Shown piece after piece: positions 23,957-33,140 of a stretch of 64,000 nucleotides of DNA. The stretch covers positions 434,001-498,000 of the forward strand of contig CAWGTM010000020.1 in NCBI GenBank assembly GCA_963825445.1. The letters are read 5' to 3'. The notes under the pieces are model-generated. The model was not told the DNA's origin. It saw nothing but the letters and a program-made list of their open reading frames with translations, and made no database searches. Source of the DNA: Actinophytocola sp963825445. GTDB taxonomy: Bacteria > Actinomycetota > Actinomycetes > Mycobacteriales > Pseudonocardiaceae. Every line of letters begins with the position of its first letter. The first letter of the stretch is position 1. A program made the translations under genes and the position numbers.

Positions 23957-26845
23957 ATGTCGGATATGTCCACACCTGCCGGAAGCTCCGGCGGGGATAC
24001 CACCACATCCAGCGCTTTGGCCGGGCTGCCCGCCCGGATCAGAGTGCACGCGCTCGCCAAGCTGCTCGGCAAGAGCAGCCGTGAGGTTCTTACGGCGGTC
24101 ACCGACCTCGGTGCCGACGGACGCAGCGTGCAGTCGAGCATCGACCGTGAGCTGGCACTACGGGTGGCCGAGGCGCTCGGCGTGACCGCGGCCGACGAGC
24201 CGGAGGCCACGCCAGAAGCGGCGGCCCCGGTCGTCGAGGCACCGCCGAAGCGCACGCGTGCCACGCCGCCCACGCCCGTCTTCGCGTCGGCCTCACCGCT
24301 GTTCCTCCCGCCGGAGCCGACGGCCGCGCCCGCACGGCCGGCCCGTCCGGCCGTCGTGGAGCCGCCGGCCGACGAGAGCGCCGATGACTCCGAGGACCAG
24401 GCCGACGACCAGGCCGAGGACCGCGACGACCAGGGCGACGACGACTCCGACGAGGGGCGTCCGCGCCGTCGCCGGGGCCGTCGGGGCCGGGGTCGCGGCA
24501 AGGGTGGCCAGGGCGAGGACGGCGACGACGAGCGCGCCGAGGACGAGCCGCAGGCCAGGACCAAGTCGGAGAAGAACGAGAAGTCGGAGCGCCCCGAGCG
24601 CCCGAGCCGCCGCGGCCGTGGCAAGGCCACGGAGGAAGCGGAGACTGAGGAGACCGACGAGCAGGAGGCCTCCGACGCCGACTCCGGCGACGACGCGGCC
24701 ACCCGCCGCAGGCGCCGTCGCCGTCGTCGCAAGGGCGGCTCCGACGACGAGGGCAGCCCCACCGAGGACGACCCGCCGAACACGGTGGTCCACGTCCGCG
24801 AGTCGCGGGGCGATTCCCGCGATTCCCGCGATTCCCGTGGGGACCGCGACGACAAGGACCGTGACAGGGACCGCGGCGAGTCCGACGGCCGCGACGAGGT
24901 GCGCAGCGTGCGCGGCTCCACCCGGCTCGAGGCCAAGCGCCAGCGCCGCCGCGACGGCCGCGAGGCCGGCCGGCGTCGCGCGCCGATCCTGTCCGAGGCC
25001 GAGTTCCTGGCCCGCCGCGAGGCCGTCGACCGGGCCATGGTCATCCGCGAGCGCGGTGACCGCGTCCAGATCGGCGTGCTCGAGGACGGCGTGCTGGTCG
25101 AGCACTTCGTCACGTCGTCCGGCACGGGTTCGCTGGTCGGCAACGTCTACCTCGGCCGCGTGCAGAACGTGCTGCCCTCCATGGAGGCCGCGTTCGTCGA
25201 CATCGGCCGTGGTCGCAACGCCGTGCTCTACGCCGGTGAGGTCGACTGGGACGCCGCCGGTCTCGAGGGCAAGGCCCGCAAGATCGAGCAGGCCCTGTCC
25301 ACCGGCGACAGCGTGCTCGTGCAGGTCACGAAGGACCCGGTCGGCCACAAGGGCGCCCGGCTGACCACCCAGATCAGCCTGCCCGGCCGCTTCCTCGTCT
25401 ACGTGCCGGGCGGCGGTGCCACCGGCATCTCCCGCAAGCTGCCGGAGAACGAGCGGCGCCGGCTCAAGGACGTGCTGAAGCGGGTCGTGCCCGAGGACGC
25501 CGGCGTGATCATCCGCACGGCGTCGGAGGGCATCGCCGAGGAGGAGCTGGCGCGCGACGTGCGACGCCTCCAGGCCCAGTGGCAGGTCATCAGGGACAGG
25601 ACCGAGGGCACCAACGGCGTCCGCAAGGTCGGCGCGCCCTCGCTCGTGTACGAGGAGCCCGACCTGCTGGTCAAGGTCGTGCGTGACCTGTTCACCGAGG
25701 ACTTCTCCGCGCTCGTCATCGAGGGTGCCATCGCCTGGGAGACGGTCGACGCGTACGTCCGCCACGTGGCCCCCGAGTTGACCGACCGCGTGCGCAAGCA
25801 CGTCGGCAAGAGCGACGTGTTCGCCGAGTACCGCATCGAGGAGCAGTTGCTGAAGGCGCTCGACCGCAAGGTGTGGCTGCCCTCGGGCGGCTACCTGGTC
25901 ATCGACCGCACCGAGGCGATGACCGTCATCGACGTCAACACCGGCAAGTTCACGGGCTCCGGTGGCAACCTCGAGGAGACGGTCACCCGCAACAACCTGG
26001 AGTCGGCCGAGGAGATCGTGCGTCAGCTGCGGCTGCGCGACATCGGCGGCATCATCGTGATCGACTTCATCGACATGGTGCTCGAGTCCAACCGGGACCT
26101 GGTGCTGCGGCGGCTGACCGAGTGCCTCGGTCGCGACCGCACGCGTCACCAGGTCGCCGAGGTCACCTCGCTCGGCCTGGTGCAGATGACCCGCAAGCGG
26201 GTCGGCACCGGCCTGCTCGAGGCGTTCGGCACCACCTGCGAGCACTGCAAGGGCCGTGGGGTGCTGGTGTCCACGGATCCGGCGAGCAAGCCGACCAACG
26301 GGCAGTCCGGTGGTCAGCAGTCCAGCGGTGGCGGCGGCGGTGGCCGGCGCAGCCGTGGGCGGGGCGGTGAGGACTCCGGGCGTGATTCGGGCCGGGACTC
26401 CGGCCGTGACTCGGGCAAGGAGTCACGCGACTCGGCCAAGGAGGCGCGTGAGGCGGCCAAGGAGAAGGAGGCCGCCGCGCTCGCCGCGAAGGAGGCCGCC
26501 AAGGCCGTCCGCGACATCGCCAAGGCCACCACCAAGGCCGACTCGCCCGCCGGCGAGGACGTCGAGCCGGCTCCTGTCGAGGAGTCGACGGTGAAGGCCG
26601 TGGAAGCCGTCGCGGCGGTCGAAGCTGTCGGGACCGCACCCGAGGCCGTGCGGGACGCCCCGGAGCCCGAGCACCACCAGCACACGAACGGCAGCAGCGG
26701 CCACGCCACTCCGGCCGCTTCCGTCCCTGAGCAGCACGAGCCGGCGCCCGTGACCCCCGAGGTCACGCCGCCCCGACGGCCCGCACGGCGCCGGGCGGCG
26801 TCCCGTCCGGCGGGTCCGCCGGTCAACGCCACGAACGAGGGGTGA
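23957..26845 (+). CDS. rne: Ribonuclease E/G
   Basis: 962 residues. An N-terminal module (about 25-80, IRVHALAKLLGKSSREVL) resembles the IF2_N domain. A long low-complexity arm rich in Asp/Glu and Arg follows (about 100-340). The catalytic core starts with the S1 domain (GNVYLGRVQNVLPSMEAAFVD). The DNase-I-like site has metal ligands Asp659 (DVNTGKF) and Asp703/706 (IDFIDM), and the zinc link is CEHCKGRG (Cys761 and 764). The last 180 residues are disordered, Arg/Gly then Ala/Lys/Glu-rich. RNase E starts mRNA decay and trims rRNA. The core-in-the-middle layout with two disordered arms is typical for actinobacteria. Confidence 0.95.
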   Translation: MSDMSTPAGSSGGDTTTSSALAGLPARIRVHALAKLLGKSSREVLTAVTDLGADGRSVQSSIDRELALRVAEALGVTAADEPEATPEAAAPVVEAPPKRTRATPPTPVFASASPLFLPPEPTAAPARPARPAVVEPPADESADDSEDQADDQAEDRDDQGDDDSDEGRPRRRRGRRGRGRGKGGQGEDGDDERAEDEPQARTKSEKNEKSERPERPSRRGRGKATEEAETEETDEQEASDADSGDDAATRRRRRRRRRKGGSDDEGSPTEDDPPNTVVHVRESRGDSRDSRDSRGDRDDKDRDRDRGESDGRDEVRSVRGSTRLEAKRQRRRDGREAGRRRAPILSEAEFLARREAVDRAMVIRERGDRVQIGVLEDGVLVEHFVTSSGTGSLVGNVYLGRVQNVLPSMEAAFVDIGRGRNAVLYAGEVDWDAAGLEGKARKIEQALSTGDSVLVQVTKDPVGHKGARLTTQISLPGRFLVYVPGGGATGISRKLPENERRRLKDVLKRVVPEDAGVIIRTASEGIAEEELARDVRRLQAQWQVIRDRTEGTNGVRKVGAPSLVYEEPDLLVKVVRDLFTEDFSALVIEGAIAWETVDAYVRHVAPELTDRVRKHVGKSDVFAEYRIEEQLLKALDRKVWLPSGGYLVIDRTEAMTVIDVNTGKFTGSGGNLEETVTRNNLESAEEIVRQLRLRDIGGIIVIDFIDMVLESNRDLVLRRLTECLGRDRTRHQVAEVTSLGLVQMTRKRVGTGLLEAFGTTCEHCKGRGVLVSTDPASKPTNGQSGGQQSSGGGGGGRRSRGRGGEDSGRDSGRDSGRDSGKESRDSAKEAREAAKEKEAAALAAKEAAKAVRDIAKATTKADSPAGEDVEPAPVEESTVKAVEAVAAVEAVGTAPEAVRDAPEPEHHQHTNGSSGHATPAASVPEQHEPAPVTPEVTPPRRPARRRAASRPAGPPVNATNEG

Positions 26846-26888
26846 CCCGGTTTGCAGCGCTTTTCGCCGGGCACGTAGTCTGTAGGTC

Positions 26889-26908
26889 GGCCCGCCTGAT
26901 GGTGGGCC
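26889..26908. terminator. Hairpin between rne and rplU
   Basis: GGCCCGCC-TGAT-GGTGGGCC forms an 8-bp stem (one G-U pair) with a tetraloop, 44 bases after the rne stop and about 100 bases before rplU. It may terminate rne or form part of the L21 leader; the sequence cannot separate these. Confidence 0.5.
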
Positions 26909-27005
26909 GCCTCGTGCGCGAACCCGGCGATCAGATGGTTGCAAGCCCGGTCGCCGCATAAGCCAAGGTTCGATACACAGTCGAGTAGCAGGAGAGTTCG
27001 CCCCG

Positions 27006-27317
27006 ATGTACGCGATCGTCAAGACAGGCGGCAAGCAGTACAAGGTCGCCGTCGGCGACATCGTCGAGGTCGAGAAGCTCGACGGTGCCCCCGGAGCCGA
27101 GCTCACGTTCCCGGCTGTGCTCGTCGTCAACGACGGCGAGCTCACCACGGACGCCGCCGCGCTGGCCAAGGTCTCGGTGACAGGCAAGGTCGTCGAGCAG
27201 ACCAAGGGCCCCAAGATCCGGATCCACAAGTTCAAGAACAAGACTGGCTACCACAAGCGTCAGGGTCACCGGCAGAAGCTGACCCGCGTCGAGGTCACCG
27301 GCATCAAGACCAAGTAG
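27006..27317 (+). CDS. rplU: 50S ribosomal protein L21
   Basis: 103 residues, the full family length. MYAIVKTGGKQYKVAVGD at the N-terminus and KIRIHKFKNKTGYHKRQGHR near the C-terminus are diagnostic. L21 binds 23S rRNA next to L20. ATG 27006 follows AGGAGAG by eight or nine bases. The rpmA gene follows after 13 bases in the conserved rplU-rpmA-obg order. The 160 bases upstream hold a hairpin and probably the promoter. Confidence 0.98.
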   Translation: MYAIVKTGGKQYKVAVGDIVEVEKLDGAPGAELTFPAVLVVNDGELTTDAAALAKVSVTGKVVEQTKGPKIRIHKFKNKTGYHKRQGHRQKLTRVEVTGIKTK

Positions 27318-27330
27318 GAGCTGAGCAGCT

Positions 27331-27588
27331 ATGGCACACAAGAAGGGTGCGTCCAGCTCCCGCAACGGACGCGACTCGAACGCGCAGCGTCTTGGCGTCA
27401 AGCGCTACGGCGGTCAAGAGGTCCTCGCCGGCGAGATCCTGGTCCGCCAGCGCGGTACCAAGTTCCACCCCGGTGTGAACGTCGGCCGCGGCGGCGACGA
27501 CACGCTGTTCGCCCTGGCCGCTGGCGCGGTCAAGTTCGGCGAGAAGCGCGGTCGCAAGACCGTGAACATCGTCCCGGTCGAGGGCTGA
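27331..27588 (+). CDS. rpmA: 50S ribosomal protein L27
   Basis: 85 residues. MAHKKGASSSRNGRDSN is the mature-type N-terminus that reaches into the peptidyl-transferase centre; no extra cleaved N-terminal peptide of the Firmicutes type is present. GQEVLAGEILVRQRGTKFHP and GRKTVNIVP are family signatures. AGGAGCTGAGCAGCT lies upstream of ATG 27331. It is followed by a strong hairpin before obg. Confidence 0.98.
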   Translation: MAHKKGASSSRNGRDSNAQRLGVKRYGGQEVLAGEILVRQRGTKFHPGVNVGRGGDDTLFALAAGAVKFGEKRGRKTVNIVPVEG

Positions 27589-27615
27589 CGCCCCCGATTC
27601 GGAGCAAGACCCCAT

Positions 27616-27654
27616 GAGGGGGCGGGCCGGCGAGTATGCCGCCCGCCCCCTCCT
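27616..27654. terminator. GC-rich terminator between rpmA and obg
   Basis: GAGGGGGCGGGC (27616-27627) pairs perfectly with GCCCGCCCCCTC (27641-27652), followed by CTTTG. It ends 24 bases before the obg GTG. Partial termination here could let the ribosomal genes be made in excess over obg. Confidence 0.85.
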
Positions 27655-27677
27655 TTGCGTTGTAGGAGAGGTTCGCA

Positions 27678-29141
27678 GTGTCCCGATTCGTTGATCGCGT
27701 GGTCATCCACGTGTCCGCGGGCGCCGGTGGTAACGGGTGCGCGTCGGTGCACCGCGAGAAGTTCAAGCCACTCGGCGGCCCCGACGGTGGCAACGGTGGC
27801 AACGGCGGGGACATCGTGCTCGTCGTCGACAACGGCGTGCACACGCTGCTGGACTTCCACTTCCGTCCGCACGCGCGGGGGTCCAGCGGCAAGCAGGGCC
27901 AGGGCAACAACAAGGACGGCGCGGCCGGCGAGAGCATGGAGCTGCTCGTGCCGGAGGGCACGGTCGTGCTCACCGAGAGCGGCGAGGTCCTCGCCGACCT
28001 GGTGGGCATCGGCACCCGGTTCGTCGCCGCGCGCGGCGGCCGGGGCGGGCTGGGCAACGCGTCGCTCGCGTCCAAGGCCCGCAAGGCGCCCGGGTTCGCG
28101 CTGCTCGGCGAGCCGGGCGAGGAACTCGACCTGGTGCTCGAGCTGCGGTCGATGGCCGACGTCGGGCTGGTCGGGTTCCCGTCGGCCGGCAAGTCGTCGC
28201 TGATCTCCGTGCTGTCCTCGGCCCGCCCGAAGATCGCGGACTACCCGTTCACCACGCTGGTGCCCAACCTCGGAGTGGTGACGGCCGGCGAGGCCACGTT
28301 CACCATGGCCGACGTGCCGGGACTCATCCCCGGCGCCTCCCAGGGCAAGGGCCTCGGCCTCGACTTCCTGCGACACATCGAGCGCTGTTCGGTGCTCGTG
28401 CACGTCATCGACTGCGCCACCTACGAGCCGGACCGCGACCCGGTGTCGGACCTGGACGCGCTCGAGGAGGAGCTGGCCAAGTACACGCCGGGTCTCGGCG
28501 GCAGCCTCGCCGAGCGGCCCCGGGTCGTGGTGCTGAACAAGATCGACGTGCCGGAGGCGCGTGAGCTGGCCGACCTGGTGCGCGAGGACTTCGAGGCACG
28601 CGGGCTACCGGTGTTCTCCGTGTCGACCGCGAGCCGCGAGGGCCTGCGTGAGCTGTCGTTCGCGCTGGCCAAGGTCGTGGAGGAGGACCGGGCGGCGCGG
28701 CCGACCATGGAGTCCAGCCGGATCGTGCTGCGCCCCACGGCCGTCGACGACCTGGGCTTCACGGTCCACGACGACCCGGACAACGAGGGTGGTTTCGTCG
28801 TCCGCGGCGAACGCCCGGAGCGCTGGGTGCGGCAGACCTTGTTCGACAACGACGAGGCCGTCGGCTACCTGGCCGACCGGCTGGCCAGGCTGGGCGTCGA
28901 GCAGGCGTTGGCCGCCGCGGGCGCGACAGCGGGCTGCCCGGTGACCATCGGCGGCGTGACGTTCGACTGGGAGCCGACGTTGGAGGCGGGCGTGGACGTG
29001 CTCATGCACGAGCGCGGTCACGACCCCCGTCTGGAGCGCAACGACCGGGTCGGTGCGGCCGAGCGCAAGACGGCCAAGCGGATCCGCCGTGGCCTGGAGG
29101 CACCTCCCGCCGAGGAGGCCGCGGAGTCGGAGACGTCATGA
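27678..29141 (+). CDS. obg: Obg family GTPase (ribosome assembly)
   Basis: 487 residues. The glycine-rich Obg fold covers 1-158 (GGPDGGNGGNGGDIVL, RGGRGGLGN). The GTPase domain has G1 GFPSAGKSS (166-174), G2/G3 YPFTTLVPN and DVPGLI, and G4 NKID. A C-terminal OCT domain follows (about 350-430, RWVRQTLFDNDEAVGYLADR), and a charged tail ends the protein. Obg binds the 50S subunit and links its assembly to the guanine-nucleotide pool. GTG 27678 has GTAGGAGAGG upstream. The stop overlaps the ATG of proB. Confidence 0.96.
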   Translation: MSRFVDRVVIHVSAGAGGNGCASVHREKFKPLGGPDGGNGGNGGDIVLVVDNGVHTLLDFHFRPHARGSSGKQGQGNNKDGAAGESMELLVPEGTVVLTESGEVLADLVGIGTRFVAARGGRGGLGNASLASKARKAPGFALLGEPGEELDLVLELRSMADVGLVGFPSAGKSSLISVLSSARPKIADYPFTTLVPNLGVVTAGEATFTMADVPGLIPGASQGKGLGLDFLRHIERCSVLVHVIDCATYEPDRDPVSDLDALEEELAKYTPGLGGSLAERPRVVVLNKIDVPEARELADLVREDFEARGLPVFSVSTASREGLRELSFALAKVVEEDRAARPTMESSRIVLRPTAVDDLGFTVHDDPDNEGGFVVRGERPERWVRQTLFDNDEAVGYLADRLARLGVEQALAAAGATAGCPVTIGGVTFDWEPTLEAGVDVLMHERGHDPRLERNDRVGAAERKTAKRIRRGLEAPPAEEAAESETS

Positions 29142-30241
29142 CCAGGGCTGCGGTTGCGGCCGCGCCCCGGGTGGTCGTCAAGGTCGGCTCGTCGTCGTTG
29201 ACCACCGCCGCCGGCGGCCTGGACCCGGCGCGGCTCGACGCGCTGGTGGACGCCCTGGCGGCCAGGCGGGCGGCGGGCAGCCAGGTGGTGCTGGTGTCCT
29301 CGGGTGCCATCGCGTCCGGCCTGGCCCCGTTGGGTCTGACCAAGCGCCCCCGCGACCTGGCGACCCAGCAGGCCTCGGCCAGCGTGGGCCAGCTGGTGCT
29401 GGGCCACGCGTACGTGTCGTCGTTCGCCAGGTACTCCCTCCAGGTGGGGCAGGTCCTACTGACGTCGGACGACATAGTCCGCCGAGCCCACTACCGCAAC
29501 GCCCAGCGCACCCTGTCCCGTCTGCTGGCGCTGGGCGTGGTCCCGGTGGTGAACGAGAACGACACGGTGGCCACGGAGGAAATCCGCTTCGGCGACAACG
29601 ACCGCCTGGCGGCCCTGGTCGCCTACCTGGTGGGCGCCGACGCGATGGTCCTCCTGTCCGATGTGGACGGTCTGTATGACGGCGACCCCCGCCTGGGCGA
29701 CGCCACCCGTATAGAAGAGGTCTCGGAAGCCTCGGACGTGGCCCACGTCCGCGCGGACGCGCTCGCCACCGAACTGGGCACGGGCGGCATGGCAACAAAA
29801 CTGGCGTCGGCAAGGCTGGCCTCAACAGCCGGTGTGCCCGTCCTGATAGCCGCGGCAACGGACGCCCACCGAGCCCTGGGCCCAGCCGACGTGGGCACCG
29901 CCTTCGCGGCGGCCCCCCGCCGCCTGACCCCTCGCCGGTTCTGGCTGGCCTACGCGGCCGACCCGAAGGGCCGCCTACATCTGGACGATGGCGCGGTGAC
30001 AGCGGTGGTAACCCGCCGCAGGTCCCTCCTGGCAGCGGGCATAGTGGCGACCACCGGCGACTTCGAAGCCGGCGACGTGGTGGAACTATCCGACACGACG
30101 GGCAAAACAGTAGCGAGAGGCGTAGTCGCCTTCGACGCGGCGGAACTACCGGCCCTGATAGGCCGCACCTCAAGAGAGCTGGCCCCAGAACAACGGCGAG
30201 AGGTAGTACACGCCGACGATCTGGTCCCCCTCCGCCACTGA
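29138..30241 (+). CDS. proB: Glutamate 5-kinase
   Basis: 367 residues: amino-acid kinase domain (about 10-260) with RVVVKVGSSSLT, LVSSGAIASG, VVNENDTVATEEIRFGDND and GTGGMATKLASARLA, then a C-terminal PUA domain (about 280-365). It phosphorylates glutamate in the first step of proline synthesis. ATGA overlap couples it to obg. Codon use changes inside the gene: from about 29700 on there are ATA, AGA, CTA, GTA and ACA codons that are rare upstream, although the protein stays normal. The expected partner proA is not in the window. Confidence 0.95.
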   Translation: MTRAAVAAAPRVVVKVGSSSLTTAAGGLDPARLDALVDALAARRAAGSQVVLVSSGAIASGLAPLGLTKRPRDLATQQASASVGQLVLGHAYVSSFARYSLQVGQVLLTSDDIVRRAHYRNAQRTLSRLLALGVVPVVNENDTVATEEIRFGDNDRLAALVAYLVGADAMVLLSDVDGLYDGDPRLGDATRIEEVSEASDVAHVRADALATELGTGGMATKLASARLASTAGVPVLIAAATDAHRALGPADVGTAFAAAPRRLTPRRFWLAYAADPKGRLHLDDGAVTAVVTRRRSLLAAGIVATTGDFEAGDVVELSDTTGKTVARGVVAFDAAELPALIGRTSRELAPEQRREVVHADDLVPLRH

Positions 30242-30336
30242 CCTCCTCAGCCAGGCTCGCTTGGCCACGACCGTTCGGCCGCGGACCACTCGGCCACGGA
30301 CTGGTGTGACTGCCGACCGGCGTGGCCGCTGATGCG

Positions 30337-30565
30337 CTAGCGGCTGTCTCGCCCAGCAGGTGACCGACTCGGCACCGACCTCCTCTCGCTCGCGTGCGTG
30401 CCGTCGGCCTGCTTTCGCGACTGGTTTCGCCAGTCAGCCAGGGTCGAGTCGCTGGCCTCCACCAGAGCGCCAGCCGTCAGTTCGGACTCCACCGCGTGCT
30501 GGCTCAGGACGGCCGGCACGATGCCCGTGGCCGCGGCTCCCTTCGCCGCCTTCGTTGGTGACAGG
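30337..30565 (-). pseudogene. Possible remnant of a LysR-type regulator, C-terminal part
   Basis: A minus-strand frame without a normal start codon translates to KAAKGAAATGIVPAVLSQ followed by HAVESELTAGALVEASDS, then a non-homologous tail to a stop at about 30337. The pattern (a)atGixxxxLSxHAVExELxaGxLV resembles the last part of a LysR effector domain. The rest of the gene is missing. The assignment rests on a short pattern. Confidence 0.35.
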
Positions 30566-30582
30566 CTTCCTCCTTCCCTCGC

Positions 30583-30960
30583 CTAATGGTTGGTCGCTAG
30601 CCAGTGCGGGACGTCGGCTGCTGAGGCCTCCGTGATGTCGTAGTGGCCGACGCCCGGGTAGTGGATGGGCCGTGGTGTCGGTGCCCAGTGCTTGGGCGCG
30701 GGCCACCGCGCGGTCGGTCCAGTCGGCCGGTACCAGGTAGTCGTCGAGGCCCTGCGTCACCAGTAGTGGCGCGGCGGATCGGGACTGTGGCACGGCGTTC
30801 TCGCCGAGCCATCCCCGTAATCGCTCGGCCGCCGCGGTGCGCGGGGCGAACTCGCTGCCCGGCAGGTCGCTCCCACGGCCGTTCCACCCGGCACGGTCGC
30901 CTCGGCCGGTCCGACGGTGATCGTGCCGGGACCGCACCGCTCCCGGCGCGGTGCGCGACG
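30583..30960 (-). pseudogene. Frameshifted remnant of a secretory-lipase-like hydrolase
   Basis: On the minus strand RLRGWLGENAVPQSRSAAPL, then LLVTQGLDDYLVPADWTDRA are in one frame. After a shift near 30670-30685 the sequence continues as PIHYPGVGHYDITEASAADV up to a TAG stop at 30583-30585. The order (PLLVTQGLxDxLV .. YPGVGHY) is the C-terminal part of the actinobacterial secretory lipase (LIP) family. The catalytic Ser region and the N-terminus are missing, so it cannot be functional. The remainder of the gap 30242-30987 shows no other gene. Confidence 0.6.
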
Positions 30961-30987
30961 ACATCGTCACCGCGCGCCGCGTCCGGC

Positions 30988-33105
30988 TTAGCTGGTCGTC
31001 GCCAGGACGAAGGGCAGGACCGCCGGGGCACCGGCGTCGCGGAGCAGTTTGGTGGCCACGGTCATGGTCCAGCCGGAGTCGATCCGGTCGTCCACCAACA
31101 ACACTGGACCCTCCACAGTGGACATCTGCTCGGCCAACGCATCGTCCACCCGTAGCGACCGCCACACCTGTGCCAGGCGGCGGGCGCTGTTGGCCTGGCG
31201 CTCACCGTGCTCCGTGCCGCTCACCTCACCCAGCAGGGGTAACCGACCGATCGTCGAGATCCGCTCACCCAGACTCGCCACCAGTTTCGGCCGGCTGAAC
31301 GAGCCCATGGTGACCACTCCCACCGGCCGTTCCTGCCAATCCCACGACGACAGCACCTTGACGCAGGCGTCGACCATGTCGTCGGGGACCGGCCCGTCCG
31401 CCGGTTCGTCGGCCGGGGCGAACAGCTCGCGCAAACGGTTGCCCCAGCCGATGTCGGTGAGCCGGCCGAGCGCCCTACCAGGTTCGGCGAGTGCGCCTGC
31501 CCCGATTCGACCGGACACCGCCACGTCCAGCGCCGCCATCCCGCTCGGCCACTGACGCCGAGCGTCGACCTCGACGCCGGGACGACGTAACCGTTCGCCT
31601 GCCTGGGAAACCCGGTCCAACGACACCTCGGTGGTGAAGCGGGGTCCAGAACAGTTGTCACATCGGCCGCACGGCGCTGCATGTGGGTCGTCGAGCTGGC
31701 GGAGCAGGTACTCCATGCGGCAGCCGTCGGTGTTCTGGTACTCGATCATCGCCCGCTGTTCGGACTGCCTGGCTCCGGAGATTCCGAGGTAGCGCTCCTC
31801 GTCGTAGCTCCACTCCTGTCCGGTCGACGTCCACCCGCCGCGAACCCGCCGCACCGCGCCGTCGACGTCGAGCACCTTCAACACCATCTCGAGCCGGTTG
31901 CGGGACAGGTCGCACCGCGGTTCGAGCGCCTGGGTGGACAGCGGCCGCTCGGCGGCCGCCAGCGCGTCGAGCACCTGGCGCACCCGCTGTTCCGGCGGGA
32001 ACGCCAGCGACGCGAAGTAGGCCCAGATGTCCTTGTCCTCCGTGCCGGGCAGCAACAACACCTCGGCCCGCTCGACGCCACGGCCCGCTCGCCCGATCTG
32101 CTGGTAGTACGCGATCGGTGACGCCGGCGACCCCAGGTGGATCACGAACCCCAGGTCCGGTTTGTCGAAACCCATGCCCAACGCGGACGTGGCGGCCACC
32201 GCCTTGATCTCGTTGCCCAGCAACTCCTTCTCGATCCGTTCACGCTCGGCCGGATCGGTCTTGCCGGAGTAGGGCGACACGGCGAACCCGTGGTCCCGCA
32301 GGAACGACGACACCTCGTGGGCCGCGGCCACGGTGAGCGTGTAGATGATCCCCGAACCCGGGAGCTTGCCAAGATTCTCGGCCAGCCAGGCGAACCTGGC
32401 CTGTGGCGTGGGCAGGCGCAGCACACCCAGGTGCAGGCTCTCCCGGTCCAGCTCGCCGCGGAGCACGAGCGTGTCGCGCTGGCCGAGGTCGAGCTGGTCG
32501 GCGACGTCGCGGACCACGCGATCGTTGGCCGTGGCCGTGGTGGCCAGGACCGGCACCCCGGCGGGCAGGGTGGTCAGCAGCGTGCGGAGACGCCGGTAGT
32601 CCGGACGGAAGTCATGGCCCCAGTCGGAGATGCAGTGCGCCTCGTCGACCACCAGCATCCCGGCGGATGCCGTGAGTTCGGGCAACACCGTCTCCCGGAA
32701 GTCCGGGTTGTTGAGCCGCTCCGGACTGACCAGCAGCACGTCGGTGCGGCCGGCCAGCACGTCGGCCTGCACCTCGTGCCACTGGTCGAGGTTGGCCGAG
32801 TTGATGGTGGCCGCCCGGACGCCCGCTCGCGCGGCCGCGTCGATCTGGTTGCGCATCAGGGCGAGCAGCGGTGAGACGATCACCGTGGGGCCGGCGCCGA
32901 GTTCGCGCAGTAACGCGGTGGCGAGGAAGTAGACGGCCGATTTGCCCCAGCCGGTCCGTTGCACCACCAGGGCGCGCCTGCGTTCGATCACCAGTGCCTG
33001 GATGGCGGTCCACTGGTCTTCTCGTAGGGCGGCTCCGTCGCCGGCCAGGGCGCGGAGTCGTTGTTCGGCTGAAGAGCGAAGTGCTTGGGCGTCCACGTTG
33101 TCCAC
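30988..33105 (-). CDS. RecQ-family DNA helicase with C-terminal phosphoribosyltransferase-like motif
   Basis: 705 residues. Superfamily 2 motifs: Walker A RTGWGKS (about 50-56), DEAH (154-157), TTATANDRV and QQIGRAGRG. A zinc-binding Cys set is CRMEYLL .. CGRCDNC (about 450-480). The last 200 residues are not standard RecQ; near the end GPVLLVDDRIDSGWTM (about 666-681) is a PRPP-binding loop typical of type I phosphoribosyltransferases such as ComF. The start GTG 33105 lies 91 bases from the divergent nadD. Such fusions are known in actinobacteria, but the role of the second domain in DNA repair is unclear. Confidence 0.87.
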   Translation of the reverse strand: MDNVDAQALRSSAEQRLRALAGDGAALREDQWTAIQALVIERRRALVVQRTGWGKSAVYFLATALLRELGAGPTVIVSPLLALMRNQIDAAARAGVRAATINSANLDQWHEVQADVLAGRTDVLLVSPERLNNPDFRETVLPELTASAGMLVVDEAHCISDWGHDFRPDYRRLRTLLTTLPAGVPVLATTATANDRVVRDVADQLDLGQRDTLVLRGELDRESLHLGVLRLPTPQARFAWLAENLGKLPGSGIIYTLTVAAAHEVSSFLRDHGFAVSPYSGKTDPAERERIEKELLGNEIKAVAATSALGMGFDKPDLGFVIHLGSPASPIAYYQQIGRAGRGVERAEVLLLPGTEDKDIWAYFASLAFPPEQRVRQVLDALAAAERPLSTQALEPRCDLSRNRLEMVLKVLDVDGAVRRVRGGWTSTGQEWSYDEERYLGISGARQSEQRAMIEYQNTDGCRMEYLLRQLDDPHAAPCGRCDNCSGPRFTTEVSLDRVSQAGERLRRPGVEVDARRQWPSGMAALDVAVSGRIGAGALAEPGRALGRLTDIGWGNRLRELFAPADEPADGPVPDDMVDACVKVLSSWDWQERPVGVVTMGSFSRPKLVASLGERISTIGRLPLLGEVSGTEHGERQANSARRLAQVWRSLRVDDALAEQMSTVEGPVLLVDDRIDSGWTMTVATKLLRDAGAPAVLPFVLATTS

Positions 33106-33140
33106 GATGGCCTACGGGGGCCGTGGGTGCCAGGAGAAGA

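Noticed and set aside
23791..24084. 97-codon frame overlapping the start of rne
   Set aside because: No ribosome site and Arg-rich shadow composition; the rne frame is clear.
24360..24900. Horizontal insertion in rne, suggested by the low-complexity acidic/basic arm
   Set aside because: Such disordered arms are usual for actinobacterial RNase E; GC content and codon use match the rest of the gene.
26846..27005. Structured ribosomal-protein leader for rplU
   Set aside because: One hairpin is visible, but no known L21 leader motif could be matched from sequence alone, so it is listed only as a hairpin.
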